Below are positions 8,596 through 17,013 of a DNA stretch of 64,000 nucleotides, in pieces. Source of the stretch: Mycobacterium sp. Aquia_213. GTDB taxonomy: Bacteria > Actinomycetota > Actinomycetes > Mycobacteriales > Mycobacteriaceae. The DNA lies in assembly GCF_026625985.1 (NCBI RefSeq), contig NZ_CP113116.1:4712001-4776000 (forward strand). The letters are read 5' to 3'. The notes under the pieces were generated by a model. It did not search any database, had not been told where the DNA came from, and worked only from the letters and a program-made list of their open reading frames with translations. The position numbers were made by a program, and so were the translations under genes. The stretch's first letter is position 1. Every line of letters begins with the position of its first letter.

Positions 8596-10143
8596 TCATT
8601 CGCGATCCGGGTCCCAGGTGCCCGGCAGCATCGGAATCGTTGGGCCGCCACCGAATTCGTCACCGGCCAGTGCGGTCACGCCGGCGGCGGCGGCCTCCCT
8701 GCGTGCCGTGCCGGCGAACCCCAGACTGCCCGCGCCCGAATCCGAGGCCGCCGCCGACCCTCCCCAGTCCGGCTCGACGTCGACGTTCATATCCATGTAC
8801 TCGTCACCGTAGTCGCGCTGACGCACCCGCTGGCGCCGCCGACGCCGCGCGGCCTCCCCCGCGCTCGCAGCTGCCGCCGCCGCGGCGCTATCCGGTTCTG
8901 GTGCTTTCTTTTTCGCGCCCGCGCTGGCGCTGGTGCTCATTGCCGAACGCGACCCGATCCCGGGAGGAGCGATGACGTAAGGGGGCACAAATCCGGGCCC
9001 GCCCGCAGCCGGCGGCGCGGGTGCCGTGGCCGTGGGCACCGCGGTCGCCGTGGCAGCGGGCGCGGGAGCCGGTGCCGACGCGGGGGCCGGGGCGGGCGCG
9101 GCGATCGGGGCGTGGCCGAGCGCCGGCACGATGCCGGGAGCGGCCGGAGCCGGTGGTAGCGCCGGCGCGACCACGGGGTGCGGCAACGCGGCCAACCCGG
9201 CCAGCCCCGCGAGGCCGCCGACGGCCCCGAGCGGGGCAACCGCCGCGATGATCGGAACCAGCAGCAGCTGTGGGGTACTCGAGAGCCAACTCGCGATCTC
9301 GGCGATGTGGGTCGGCCAGTCCACCGACTCGAGGAACGCGATGTACTGAAAGGCCAACGCCGGATTGGTCTGCAGGTACTGACCGAACTGCTCGAAATCC
9401 TCAAGAAGCTCCAGCGCACGAACCACCCAGAAGATCAGCTGGCCCGGGTTCGTATAGGAGTCATACGGCATGCCATTGACCGTGCCCTGCGCGGGATTCC
9501 AATCGATCCCGAACCACCGCAGAATCTGGGCCAGAAACTGGTTGAACGGGTTGTCGACCGTCGGATCGGGAAACTCGTCGTCGTCACCGCCGTCGTCCTG
9601 GGCCGCGTCGGATCTCAGGATCTGCCGCGCCGGGTCGGCCGGCGGCGTCGCCGCCACCGCGGCGCTGGAGACCGCTTCATAGCCCGTCATCGTGGCGGCG
9701 GCCTGGACCCACATTCGCGCATAGTCGGCCTCGTTGACCGTGATCGGAATCGTATTGACACCAAAGAAATTCGTCGCCACCAGGCCTGCGTGTACGACGT
9801 GGTTGGTGGCCAGTTCGCCCACGGTCGGCATCGCCGCGAGCGCGGCGGTGTAGGCCGCGGCCGCCGTCTCATGTTGAGCCGCGGCCGCCGCGCTGTCCGC
9901 GCTCGCCTTCGTCAACCAGGCCAGATACGGCGCGTGCGCGGCCACATACGACTCGGCGCTGGGTCCCTGCCATGCCCCGGCCCGGGTCGACGCCAACACA
10001 GCGCTGAGTTCTTGTGCCGCCGAAGCATATTCGGCACTCAGCGAATTCCATGCCGCCGCGGCCGCGAGCAACGGCCCGGGTCCCGGACCGCTGCTCAGCA
10101 GGGCCGAGTGCACCTCCGGCGGTGAGGCCATCCACCAGGTCAT
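8596..10143 (-). CDS. Solitary PPE family protein, PPE4-like
   Basis: The 515-residue protein opens with the family signature (Pro8-Pro9-Glu10 in MASPPEVHSALL), followed by the helical PPE domain (to about residue 175) containing WQGPSAESYVAAHAPYLAWL and NFFGVNTIPITVNEADY. A proline/alanine-rich stretch (about 310-400), a basic run (RRRRRQR) and an acidic segment RDYGDEYMDMNVD precede the tail GFAGTARR...LAGDEFGGGP. From memory the N-terminal domain and this tail are closest to PPE4 of the ESX-3 locus. No PE gene is adjacent, so its secretion partner must be elsewhere. It is a type VII secretion substrate by family. A Fur/Zur-type box lies in its predicted promoter. No PPE gene is remembered here in M. 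tuberculosis. Confidence 0.9.
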   Translation of the reverse strand: MTWWMASPPEVHSALLSSGPGPGPLLAAAAAWNSLSAEYASAAQELSAVLASTRAGAWQGPSAESYVAAHAPYLAWLTKASADSAAAAAQHETAAAAYTAALAAMPTVGELATNHVVHAGLVATNFFGVNTIPITVNEADYARMWVQAAATMTGYEAVSSAAVAATPPADPARQILRSDAAQDDGGDDDEFPDPTVDNPFNQFLAQILRWFGIDWNPAQGTVNGMPYDSYTNPGQLIFWVVRALELLEDFEQFGQYLQTNPALAFQYIAFLESVDWPTHIAEIASWLSSTPQLLLVPIIAAVAPLGAVGGLAGLAGLAALPHPVVAPALPPAPAAPGIVPALGHAPIAAPAPAPASAPAPAPAATATAVPTATAPAPPAAGGPGFVPPYVIAPPGIGSRSAMSTSASAGAKKKAPEPDSAAAAAAASAGEAARRRRRQRVRQRDYGDEYMDMNVDVEPDWGGSAAASDSGAGSLGFAGTARREAAAAGVTALAGDEFGGGPTIPMLPGTWDPDRE

Positions 10144-10184
10144 TTGTCGATACCCCTTGGGCTGGAAGGTCGCTGACCTCAGCT

Positions 10185-10213
10185 AACTTAATGCAAATGA
10201 TTTTCATTATCAA
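10185..10213 (-). promoter_or_regulatory. Predicted promoter of the PPE gene
   Basis: On the minus strand TTGATA (10208-10213) and TAAGTT (10185-10190) are separated by exactly 17 bases, a fair sigma-A arrangement. The -10 element lies about 41 bases before the PPE start codon. The spacer is occupied by the Fur/Zur-type box, so a bound repressor would block RNA polymerase. Confidence 0.5.
10193..10211. promoter_or_regulatory. Fur/Zur-type box between the PPE and methyltransferase genes
   Basis: GCAAATGATTTTCATTATC matches 15 of 19 positions of the classical Fur box and holds the palindrome AATGA-TTT-TCATT. It resembles the zinc-uptake-regulator sites described for mycobacterial genes such as those of ESX-3. 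It lies 50 bases upstream of the PPE start and 84 bases upstream of the divergent methyltransferase start, so it could control one or both. Confidence 0.65.
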
Positions 10214-10294
10214 CTCATAGGGGCCGGGAAGCCGAACGAAGGCAAGACCGTATCGTTAATCCGGCTAACCAGCTCGCAATGAAGGGACGCATCC

Positions 10295-11209
10295 GTGGCG
10301 CGCAGCGACAACGACACCTGGGACCTGGCGACCAGCGTGGGAGCCACCGCAACCATGGTGGCCGCGGGACGGGCCCGAGCCACCAAGGACGCACTGATCG
10401 ACGACCCGTTCGCCGAGCCGCTGGTGCGCGCGGTGGGCGTCGACTTCTTCACCCGGTGGGCCAACGCCGAGATCGACGCCGCCGACGTCGACGAGCCCGG
10501 TGCGGCGTGGGGCATGCAGCGCATGACCGACCTGCTGGCCGCGCGCACCCGCTACATCGATGCGTTCTTCGCCGACGCGGCGGCCGCGGGCGTCCGCCAG
10601 GTCGTCATCCTGGCCTCCGGCCTGGACGCGCGCGGATACCGACTGGCCTGGGCTCCGGGAACGACGGTGTTCGAGATCGACCAGCCAGAAGTCATCGAGT
10701 TCAAAACGACGACAATCGAGGCGCTCGGCGCCAAGCCCACCGCCGAGATCCGGGGCGTCGCGATCGACCTGCGCCACGATTGGCCGTCGGCGCTGAAGCA
10801 GGCCGGGTTCGATACCGGCCAGCCCGCCGCGTGGGCCGCCGAGGGCCTACTCGGCTTCCTGCCGCCCGACGCGCAGGATCGCTTGCTGGACAACATCACC
10901 GCGCTGTCCGCCGACGGCAGCCGGCTGGTGGCCGAAATCTTCATCAACACCGGCTGCAACCAGAATGCGTTGGACGGCGCCAGCCGGCGGTGGCGGGACA
11001 ACGGGCTCGACGTCGCACTAGACGATCTCGGCTTTCCCGGCGACCGCAACGATGCGGCCACGTATCTGCGGGACCGCGGCTGGCAGCCCGTCAGCACGCC
11101 GCTGAATCAGTTGTTGGCCGACAACGGATTACCGCAGCAGCCCGGCGGCGAAGACGCCCCGTTCGCCAAGAACTATTACTGCACCGCAGTTTTACACCAG
11201 GTAGGGTAA
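10295..11209 (+). CDS. SAM-dependent methyltransferase, TIGR00027 family
   Basis: The 304-residue protein belongs to the large mycobacterial family of putative S-adenosylmethionine methyltransferases (Rv0145/Rv0281 type). Motif I is seen as VVILASGLDARGYRLAW (about residues 103-120), with the acidic residue in VFEIDQPEVIEFK; the N-terminal ATSVGATATMVAAGRA is the family's lead block. The start is GTG at 10295 with GAAGGGA eight bases upstream. The substrate is unknown. From memory, one member (Rv0281) sits at the edge of ESX-3 next to a PPE gene, and this copy also neighbours a PPE gene with a metal-type box. It is followed by the CoA-transferase after 15 bases. Confidence 0.88.
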   Translation: MARSDNDTWDLATSVGATATMVAAGRARATKDALIDDPFAEPLVRAVGVDFFTRWANAEIDAADVDEPGAAWGMQRMTDLLAARTRYIDAFFADAAAAGVRQVVILASGLDARGYRLAWAPGTTVFEIDQPEVIEFKTTTIEALGAKPTAEIRGVAIDLRHDWPSALKQAGFDTGQPAAWAAEGLLGFLPPDAQDRLLDNITALSADGSRLVAEIFINTGCNQNALDGASRRWRDNGLDVALDDLGFPGDRNDAATYLRDRGWQPVSTPLNQLLADNGLPQQPGGEDAPFAKNYYCTAVLHQVG

Positions 11210-11224
11210 GAGGAAGGCCTCAAT

Positions 11225-12412
11225 ATGCCAAACAGCCAGCCGCCCAAGCCACTTGACGGATACCGGGTTCTCGATTTCACGCAGAACATCGCCGGGCCGC
11301 TGGCTGGGCAGATCATGGCAGACCTCGGTGCCGAGGTCATCAAGGTCGAAGCACCCAACGGCGAAGCGGCACGCCAGATCGTCGCGGTGCTGCCCGGTCG
11401 GCCACCGCTGCCCACGCTGTTCTGGCCCCACAACCGGGGCAAGAAGTCGGTGGCGGTGGACCTGACCACCGACGTAGCCAAACAGCAGATCCTGCGGCTG
11501 GTTGACACCGCGGACGTCGTACTGGAGGGATTCCGCCCCGGAGTGATGGAGCGGATGGGGTTGGGCCCCAACGAGTTACGGTCCCGCAACCCGAAGCTCA
11601 TCTACGCGCGCCTGTCCGCCTACGGCGGCAACGGCCCGGAAGGCAGTAGGCCGGGCGTCGACCTGATGGTCGCCGCCGAGTCGGGCATGACCACCGGAAT
11701 GCCCACGCCGAGCGGCAAACCACAGATCATTCCGTTCCAGCTCGTCGACGCCGCCAGCGGCCACGTGCTCGCCCAGGCGGTGCTGGCCGCGCTGCTGAAT
11801 CGCGAGCGCCACGGCGTGGCAGACGTGGTCCGGGTCGCGATGTACGACGTCGCGGTGGGGCTGCAGGCCAGCCAACTGACGATTCACCTGAACAAGCCCA
11901 GCGAGGCGCCCAAGCCGAAACCGGATGCGGCGCCAACTGCCAAGAAGCGCAAGGGCGTTGGTTTCGCAACCCAGCCGTCGGATGCCTTCAAGGCCGCCGA
12001 CGGCTACCTGGTGATCAGCGCGTATGTGCCCAAGCACTGGGAGAAGCTGTGCCAGATCATCGGCCGGCCCGACCTCCGGGACGACGAACGGTTCATCGAC
12101 CAGCGTTCGCGCGCCGTGAATTACTCCGAGTTGACCGAGGAACTCGAGTCGGCGCTGGCCGCCAAGACCGCCGCCGAATGGGTTGAGCTGCTGCAAGAAG
12201 GCGGTTTGATGGCCTGCCTGGCCTACACCTGGAAGCAGGTGGTCGGCACCCCCTTGTTCGCCGAAAACGAACTCGCGCTGACGGTCGGCAGTGGTGACGA
12301 TGAAATCACGGTGATCCGCACTCCGGCCCGCTACTCCAGCTTCGAGGCGGCGGCCGCCGGTCCCCCACCGGCTGCGGGCCAGCACAACGACCTGTTTCTG
12401 GCCGAGTCCTGA
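11225..12412 (+). CDS. Class III (CaiB/BaiF) CoA-transferase
   Basis: The 395-residue protein is a family III acyl-CoA transferase. The N-terminal block LDGYRVLDFTQNIAGPLAGQIMADLGAEVIKVE is nearly diagnostic, and the catalytic aspartate is predicted at about residue 146 in RPGVDLMVAAESG, the position of Asp169 in formyl-CoA transferase. A Lys/Pro-rich linker at about 225-243 separates the two halves of the intertwined fold. By position it matches Rv3272. The acyl group and pathway cannot be told from sequence. It probably shares a transcript with the methyltransferase 15 bases upstream. Confidence 0.9.
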   Translation: MPNSQPPKPLDGYRVLDFTQNIAGPLAGQIMADLGAEVIKVEAPNGEAARQIVAVLPGRPPLPTLFWPHNRGKKSVAVDLTTDVAKQQILRLVDTADVVLEGFRPGVMERMGLGPNELRSRNPKLIYARLSAYGGNGPEGSRPGVDLMVAAESGMTTGMPTPSGKPQIIPFQLVDAASGHVLAQAVLAALLNRERHGVADVVRVAMYDVAVGLQASQLTIHLNKPSEAPKPKPDAAPTAKKRKGVGFATQPSDAFKAADGYLVISAYVPKHWEKLCQIIGRPDLRDDERFIDQRSRAVNYSELTEELESALAAKTAAEWVELLQEGGLMACLAYTWKQVVGTPLFAENELALTVGSGDDEITVIRTPARYSSFEAAAAGPPPAAGQHNDLFLAES

Positions 12413-12726
12413 TTTCTCGCACCGACTTTCTTTGAATCACCCATGAAACGACTTGTTGTCAAACGACGGACACCTGGGTTTCTTTGAGTTGTCGATGAAT
12501 CCGTAGGGGTTTATCACGGCAATCGAGCAGTCGCGGAAAGCTTCCTCACACGAACTAGCCGCAGGCGACGCAATGTCTTGCCGTCCGCTTATCTGACTTG
12601 TCTTGGTTACCAGGGCAGGTGGGCGCATGATTGACACACGACGTTCTACCGGTCATAAAGAAGTCGTCAGCCCGGTGGTAGCGGACCGCCGCTTGCCGAC
12701 TTCCTAACCGCTGGAGGAGTCGACTT
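12413..12726. other. 314-base gap before the SulP-carbonic anhydrase gene
   Basis: No convincing gene is seen. Two copies of TTTCTTTGA lie near 12429 and 12478 as a short direct repeat. A 26-codon ATG frame at 12627-12708 has no clear ribosome-binding site and is not called. The right part holds the predicted promoter described separately and a strong GGAGGAG site just before 12727. Confidence 0.5.
12631..12659 (+). promoter_or_regulatory. Possible sigma-A promoter of the SulP-carbonic anhydrase gene
   Basis: A perfect TTGACA (12631-12636) is followed after 17 bases by CATAAA (12654-12659), a weaker -10. It lies about 70 bases upstream of the start codon in the expected orientation. Confidence 0.42.
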
Positions 12727-14976
12727 ATGAATGCGCCTGTAGGCAATCTTGTGGAAGCGACCAAATCCGAGTCGCTTCTGACGAATCTGCGCCACGACGT
12801 TCCCGCATCGCTCGTCGTCTTCCTTGTGGCGCTGCCGCTTTCGCTGGGCATCGCGATCGCCTCCGGGGCTCCACTGGCCGCCGGTTTGATCGCCGCGGTG
12901 GTGGGCGGCATCGTCGCCGGCACATTCGGCGGGTCGTCGGTCCAGGTCAGTGGCCCGGCCGCGGGTCTCACGGTGGTGGTCGCCGGGCTGATCGACGACG
13001 TCGGCTTTCCGATGTTGTGCCTGATGACCATCGGCGCGGGCGCGCTGCAGATCGGGTTCGGCCTGAGCCGACTGGCGCGCGCCGCGCTGGCGATTGCGCC
13101 GGTGGTGGTGCACGCGATGCTGGCCGGCATCGGTATCACGATCATTTTGCAGCAGGTTCACGTCCTGATGGGCGGATCGTCACACAGCTCGGCATGGCAG
13201 AACCTGGTCGCGCTGCCGAACGGCATCCTGCATCACGAGCTGGACGAAGTGATCACCGGTGGGACGGTCATCGCCATCTTGTTGCTGTGGTCACGACTGC
13301 CCGCCAAGGTACGGATGATCCCCGCGCCGTTGGTGGCCATCGTGGCGGCGACCGCGCTCGCGATCGCGGCGGGCCTGGATGCCGATCGAATCTCCCTGTC
13401 GGGCAACTTCTTCGACGCCATCAACCTGCCCACCATCTCGGGAGCCTCGCCGGAAGGCAAGCCGTGGATCGACGAGGCCGGCGAGATCGCCGTCGGTGTC
13501 CTGACGATCGCCCTGATCGCCAGCGTCGAATCGCTGTTGTGCGCGGTCGGCATCGACAAGATGCACAACGGCCCGCGCACGAACTTCGACAAGGAAATCA
13601 TCGGGCAGGGCAGCGCGAACGTGGTATCCGGATTGCTGGGCGGCCTGCCGATCACCGGTGTGATCGTGCGCAGTTCGGCCAACGTGGCCGCGGGCGCCCG
13701 CACCCGACTGTCGGCGGTGCTGCACGGCGTATGGATCCTGCTGTTCGCCTCGCTGTTCACCGACCTGGTGGAGCTCATCCCCAAGGCGGCGCTGGCCGGG
13801 CTGCTGATCGTGGTCGGTGCCCAGCTGATCAAGCTGGCTCACGTCAAACTGGCTTGGCGGACCGGCAATTTCGCGGTCTACGCCGTCACCATTGTGTCGG
13901 TGGTCTTCCTCAACTTGCTGGAAGGTGTGGTCATCGGGCTCGCCGTCGCGGTCGGCATCCTGCTGGTCAGGGTGACGCGCGCGCCCGTCGCGGTGCGGCC
14001 GATCGGCGGCGAGCAGTCCATGCAGTGGCGGATCGATATCGACGGCACGTTGAGCTTCTTGCTGCTGCCCCGGCTGACCAAAGCGCTCGCCTCGGTGCCG
14101 CAGGGGTCCGAGGTCACGCTGAACCTGAACGCGGACTACATCGACGACTCGGTCTCGGAGGCCATTTCCGATTGGCAGCGCTCCCACGAAGAGCGGGGCG
14201 GAGTGGTGGTCATCGTCGAGACGTCGCCCGGGAGGCTGCGCGACGCGCACGCGAGTCCACCGAGGCGTCACTTCGCGCGGGATCCGATCGGGCTGGTGCC
14301 GTGGCGGTCGCCTCGCGCCAATCACGAAAACAACGGCGACGCCACCATTCTCGATCGCGTCGACGAATACCACCGCAATGGTTCCGCCGTGTTGCACCAG
14401 CACATCGCCGGGCTCGGCGGCGCACAGGACCCGTACGCGCTGTTCCTCACCTGTGCCGACTCACGGATCCTGCCGAACGTCATCACCGCCAGCGGCCCCG
14501 GGGACCTGTACACCGTCCGCAACTTCGGCAACCTGGTGCCGACCGAGGCGGACGACCGCTCGGTAGACGCCGCGCTCGAATTCGCGGTCAACCAACTCGG
14601 CGTGAGTTCGGTTGTGATCTGCGGTCATTCGTCATGCGCCGCGATGAAGGTGCTCCTCGAGAACACCGACCAACCCGCGACAGCGATGGGCGCGTGGCTG
14701 AGATACGCGGGCGAGAGTCTGGACGCGTACCGGAATCACCATCCGGCGCGCGCGAGCGCCGCAGCCATCGGGTACTCGGAGATCGACCAGCTGAGCATCG
14801 TGAACGTCGCGATTCAGCTGGAAAGACTTATCCAGCACCCGATCTTGGCATCCGCGGTCGCGTCCGGCGATATACAGGTGGTCGCCATCTTCTTCGACAT
14901 CCCGACCACTCGCGTGTACGAAGTGACACCGCGCGGCATCGTGTGCCCCGAAGAACCGGTCAGGCCACAAGCGTGA
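12727..14976 (+). CDS. SulP family transporter fused to beta-carbonic anhydrase
   Basis: The 749-residue protein joins an N-terminal SulP anion transporter (about 10-12 membrane helices, residues 20-420), a STAS-like segment (about 430-500) and a C-terminal beta-class carbonic anhydrase (about 530-745). Zinc ligands are visible: Cys576 and Asp578 in CADSR, and His634 and Cys637 in CGHSSC. The fusion suggests bicarbonate uptake coupled to CO2/bicarbonate interconversion, as proposed for Rv3273. GGAGGAG stands about seven bases before the ATG. It is transcribed toward the convergent receiver gene, whose end is 13 bases away. Confidence 0.93.
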   Translation: MNAPVGNLVEATKSESLLTNLRHDVPASLVVFLVALPLSLGIAIASGAPLAAGLIAAVVGGIVAGTFGGSSVQVSGPAAGLTVVVAGLIDDVGFPMLCLMTIGAGALQIGFGLSRLARAALAIAPVVVHAMLAGIGITIILQQVHVLMGGSSHSSAWQNLVALPNGILHHELDEVITGGTVIAILLLWSRLPAKVRMIPAPLVAIVAATALAIAAGLDADRISLSGNFFDAINLPTISGASPEGKPWIDEAGEIAVGVLTIALIASVESLLCAVGIDKMHNGPRTNFDKEIIGQGSANVVSGLLGGLPITGVIVRSSANVAAGARTRLSAVLHGVWILLFASLFTDLVELIPKAALAGLLIVVGAQLIKLAHVKLAWRTGNFAVYAVTIVSVVFLNLLEGVVIGLAVAVGILLVRVTRAPVAVRPIGGEQSMQWRIDIDGTLSFLLLPRLTKALASVPQGSEVTLNLNADYIDDSVSEAISDWQRSHEERGGVVVIVETSPGRLRDAHASPPRRHFARDPIGLVPWRSPRANHENNGDATILDRVDEYHRNGSAVLHQHIAGLGGAQDPYALFLTCADSRILPNVITASGPGDLYTVRNFGNLVPTEADDRSVDAALEFAVNQLGVSSVVICGHSSCAAMKVLLENTDQPATAMGAWLRYAGESLDAYRNHHPARASAAAIGYSEIDQLSIVNVAIQLERLIQHPILASAVASGDIQVVAIFFDIPTTRVYEVTPRGIVCPEEPVRPQA

Positions 14977-14989
14977 CGGTCATTGCGGG

Positions 14990-15430
14990 CTACGCGCGCG
15001 GCAGGCGCACCACCTGAAGGAAGAACTCGTCGATCTGCCGCACCGCGCTGATGAATTGGTCGAGGTCGACCGGCTTGGCGACATAGGCGTTGGCGTGCAG
15101 CTTGTAGCTGCGCAGGATGTCCTCCTCCGCCGAGGAAGTGGTGAGCACGACGACCGGGATGCGCGCGAGATCCGCGTCGGACTTCACCTTTTCCAGCAAC
15201 TGCCGCCCGTCATACTTCGGCAGGTTCAGATCCAGCAGGATGAGATCCGGTCGCGGCGCGCCCTCGAACTGACCGCGCTTATAGAGGAAGTCCAGCCCCT
15301 CTTCGCCGTCGTGCGCGACATGTAGTCGATTCTGAAACTTGTTGTGCTCCAACGCTTCCCGGGTAATGAGTTCGTCTCCAGGGTCGTCTTCGATGAGCAG
15401 AATCTCGACTGCTCTGCCGGCTGGCGTCAT
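14990..15430 (-). CDS. Rcp1-type single-domain response regulator
   Basis: The 146-residue protein is a stand-alone receiver domain. The acidic pocket is seen in LLIEDDPGDE, the phospho-acceptor Asp in DLILLDLNLPKYDG, the conserved Thr/Ser in VVVLTTSS and the Lys in YVAKPVDL. The inserted DEEGLDFLYKRG-like segment (here DGEEGLDFLYKRG) is typical of Rcp1/phytochrome-type receivers. There is no output domain, so it should relay phosphate or act by protein contact. The ATG at 15430 overlaps the kinase stop by four bases, marking it as the last gene of a three-gene phosphorelay operon. A longer frame upstream exists but lies within the kinase and is not used. Confidence 0.9.
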   Translation of the reverse strand: MTPAGRAVEILLIEDDPGDELITREALEHNKFQNRLHVAHDGEEGLDFLYKRGQFEGAPRPDLILLDLNLPKYDGRQLLEKVKSDADLARIPVVVLTTSSAEEDILRSYKLHANAYVAKPVDLDQFISAVRQIDEFFLQVVRLPRA

Positions 15431-17013
15431 TGGTGGGCTCCTTCCAGGGCGGTTGGGCGTTCCGCGTCCACCGGTGCGGGGAGCGTGAATTCGAATCGGG
15501 TTCCGTCGGTGTAGGTCGTGTCGATCCGAATGGCGCCGTCGTGATATTCGACGATCTTTTTCACCAGCGCCAGGCCGACACCCGTTCCGGGGTACACGTC
15601 GCGGCCGTGCAGCCGCTGGAAGATGACGAAGACCTTCTCGGTGAACTCCTCGGCAATGCCGATACCGTTGTCCGACAGGGTCAGCAGCCACTGGCGCGTA
15701 TCGGTGCGCAGTTCGCAGTCGATGACGATCCGGGGCGGCCGGTCAACGTGGCGGAACTTGATCGCGTTGCCAATCAGGTTCTGCCACAACATCGTCAACA
15801 GTGTCGGGTCCCCGACAACCTGAGGCAACGGCTGACGTGGACGCACGATCTCGGTGTGGGATTCCTCGATCGCGGTGGCAAGGTTGGCCACGGCCGCATC
15901 CAGCGTCGCGTCCAGCTCGACCGCGGTCTGCTTGACGCGCACCCGGCCGACCCTGGAGAAGCTCAGCAGGTCGTTGATCAGCACCTGCATGCGTTTGGCA
16001 CCGTCGACCGCGTAGTTGATGTATTCGGCACCGCGTTCGTCGAGCTGGTCGCCGTAGCGTTTCTCGAGTAACTGACAGAACGAGGCGACCTTGCGCAGCG
16101 GTTCCTGCAGATCGTGCGAAGCGACGTAGGCGAACTGCTCGAGTTCGGCGTTGGAACGCTTCAATTCGATTGCCTGCTCGTCCAATCGCGCCTCGGCCGC
16201 CCGCGAGATGTCGAGTGCCGAGACGACGCGCTGCCGCATGTTCTCGACGTCGATGGCCATGTCCCGGAGGTCCCTGGGCCGCCTTGGGGGCGTGATGGTT
16301 TCGGTGAAGGTGCCCTCGGTGATCCGCCGGCACGACGCGGCCAGCGCCGCGAGCGGAAGGGTGATCGCGGCCCGGGTCACCAGACCCAGCGTGATGGCCA
16401 GACCGAAGAACACCAGGACTACCGCGAAAAGCACCCAGTTTCGCCAGGCAGTCATGTCTTTAAATTCGTCAGTGGCATGCGCGGACGCCGCGGCGAAATC
16501 CACATTTTGAATATCGAAAAGCTCACGCAGATGGTCGAATTCGGCTTTACCGCGGTCGGCGACCCTACTGTTCACCACGTCCGGGACATTGGGCTTCACG
16601 GTCGCGATCAGCGGCTCCGCGGAGCTGGCCCGCCAGTTGGCCGCGGCCCTCTCGATCGCATCCAGGTCGTTGATCAGGTCCACCCGTCCGCCGAGTAACC
16701 GCCGGATCTCCTCGGCCGCTGCGTGTTCGGCGTGCTGGCCGTCGTAGTAAGGCGTGAGGAACTGCCGATCGGCAGAGATCGCGTAGCCGCGCACGCCGGT
16801 TTCCTGGTCGCGCAATGCCGCCTGCAGCTGGTAGGAGGCCACCCGGGCCGGGGCAATCTGTTCGCTCAGGCTGCGCGAGAGTTCGTCGGTGCGGTTCAGC
16901 AGCGCCGCACCCGCTATCGCACCGGCGAGCACCAGCACGCCCATGCTGAGCAAGATGAGGAACAGCCACCCGCGGACGGTGAGCTGAGCTCGCGGGTGCG
17001 GCTCGGTGATCAC
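15427..17013 (-). CDS. Membrane histidine kinase with CHASE3 sensor domain
   Basis: The 528-residue kinase has two membrane segments (about residues 14-37 and 190-215) framing an extracytoplasmic CHASE3-like domain with the typical RDQETGVRGYAIS signature. A HAMP linker, a HisKA domain with the phospho-histidine in YVASHDLQEPLRKV and a HATPase domain follow. The ATPase boxes are present: LIGNAIKFRH (N), DNGIGIAEEF (G1), FVIFQRLH (F) and GTGVGLALVKKI (G2). The phytochrome-like H-box matches the Rcp1-type receiver downstream. Both gene junctions are four-base overlaps. The signal is unknown. I recall no equivalent at this place in M. tuberculosis. Confidence 0.92.
   Translation of the reverse strand: MITEPHPRAQLTVRGWLFLILLSMGVLVLAGAIAGAALLNRTDELSRSLSEQIAPARVASYQLQAALRDQETGVRGYAISADRQFLTPYYDGQHAEHAAAEEIRRLLGGRVDLINDLDAIERAAANWRASSAEPLIATVKPNVPDVVNSRVADRGKAEFDHLRELFDIQNVDFAAASAHATDEFKDMTAWRNWVLFAVVLVFFGLAITLGLVTRAAITLPLAALAASCRRITEGTFTETITPPRRPRDLRDMAIDVENMRQRVVSALDISRAAEARLDEQAIELKRSNAELEQFAYVASHDLQEPLRKVASFCQLLEKRYGDQLDERGAEYINYAVDGAKRMQVLINDLLSFSRVGRVRVKQTAVELDATLDAAVANLATAIEESHTEIVRPRQPLPQVVGDPTLLTMLWQNLIGNAIKFRHVDRPPRIVIDCELRTDTRQWLLTLSDNGIGIAEEFTEKVFVIFQRLHGRDVYPGTGVGLALVKKIVEYHDGAIRIDTTYTDGTRFEFTLPAPVDAERPTALEGAHQ

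Noticed and set aside
12627..12708. A 26-codon ATG frame before the SulP gene
   Set aside because: No ribosome-binding site, and it overlaps the predicted promoter; most likely chance.
13017..15017. A long second frame within the SulP-carbonic anhydrase gene
   Set aside because: Arg/Gly/Ala-rich translation without domains; the annotated frame carries all family motifs.
15431..15691. An N-terminal extension of the Rcp1-type receiver
   Set aside because: The extra 87 residues are Arg-rich, lie inside the kinase gene and match no domain; the ATG at 15430 forms a four-base overlap typical of the operon.
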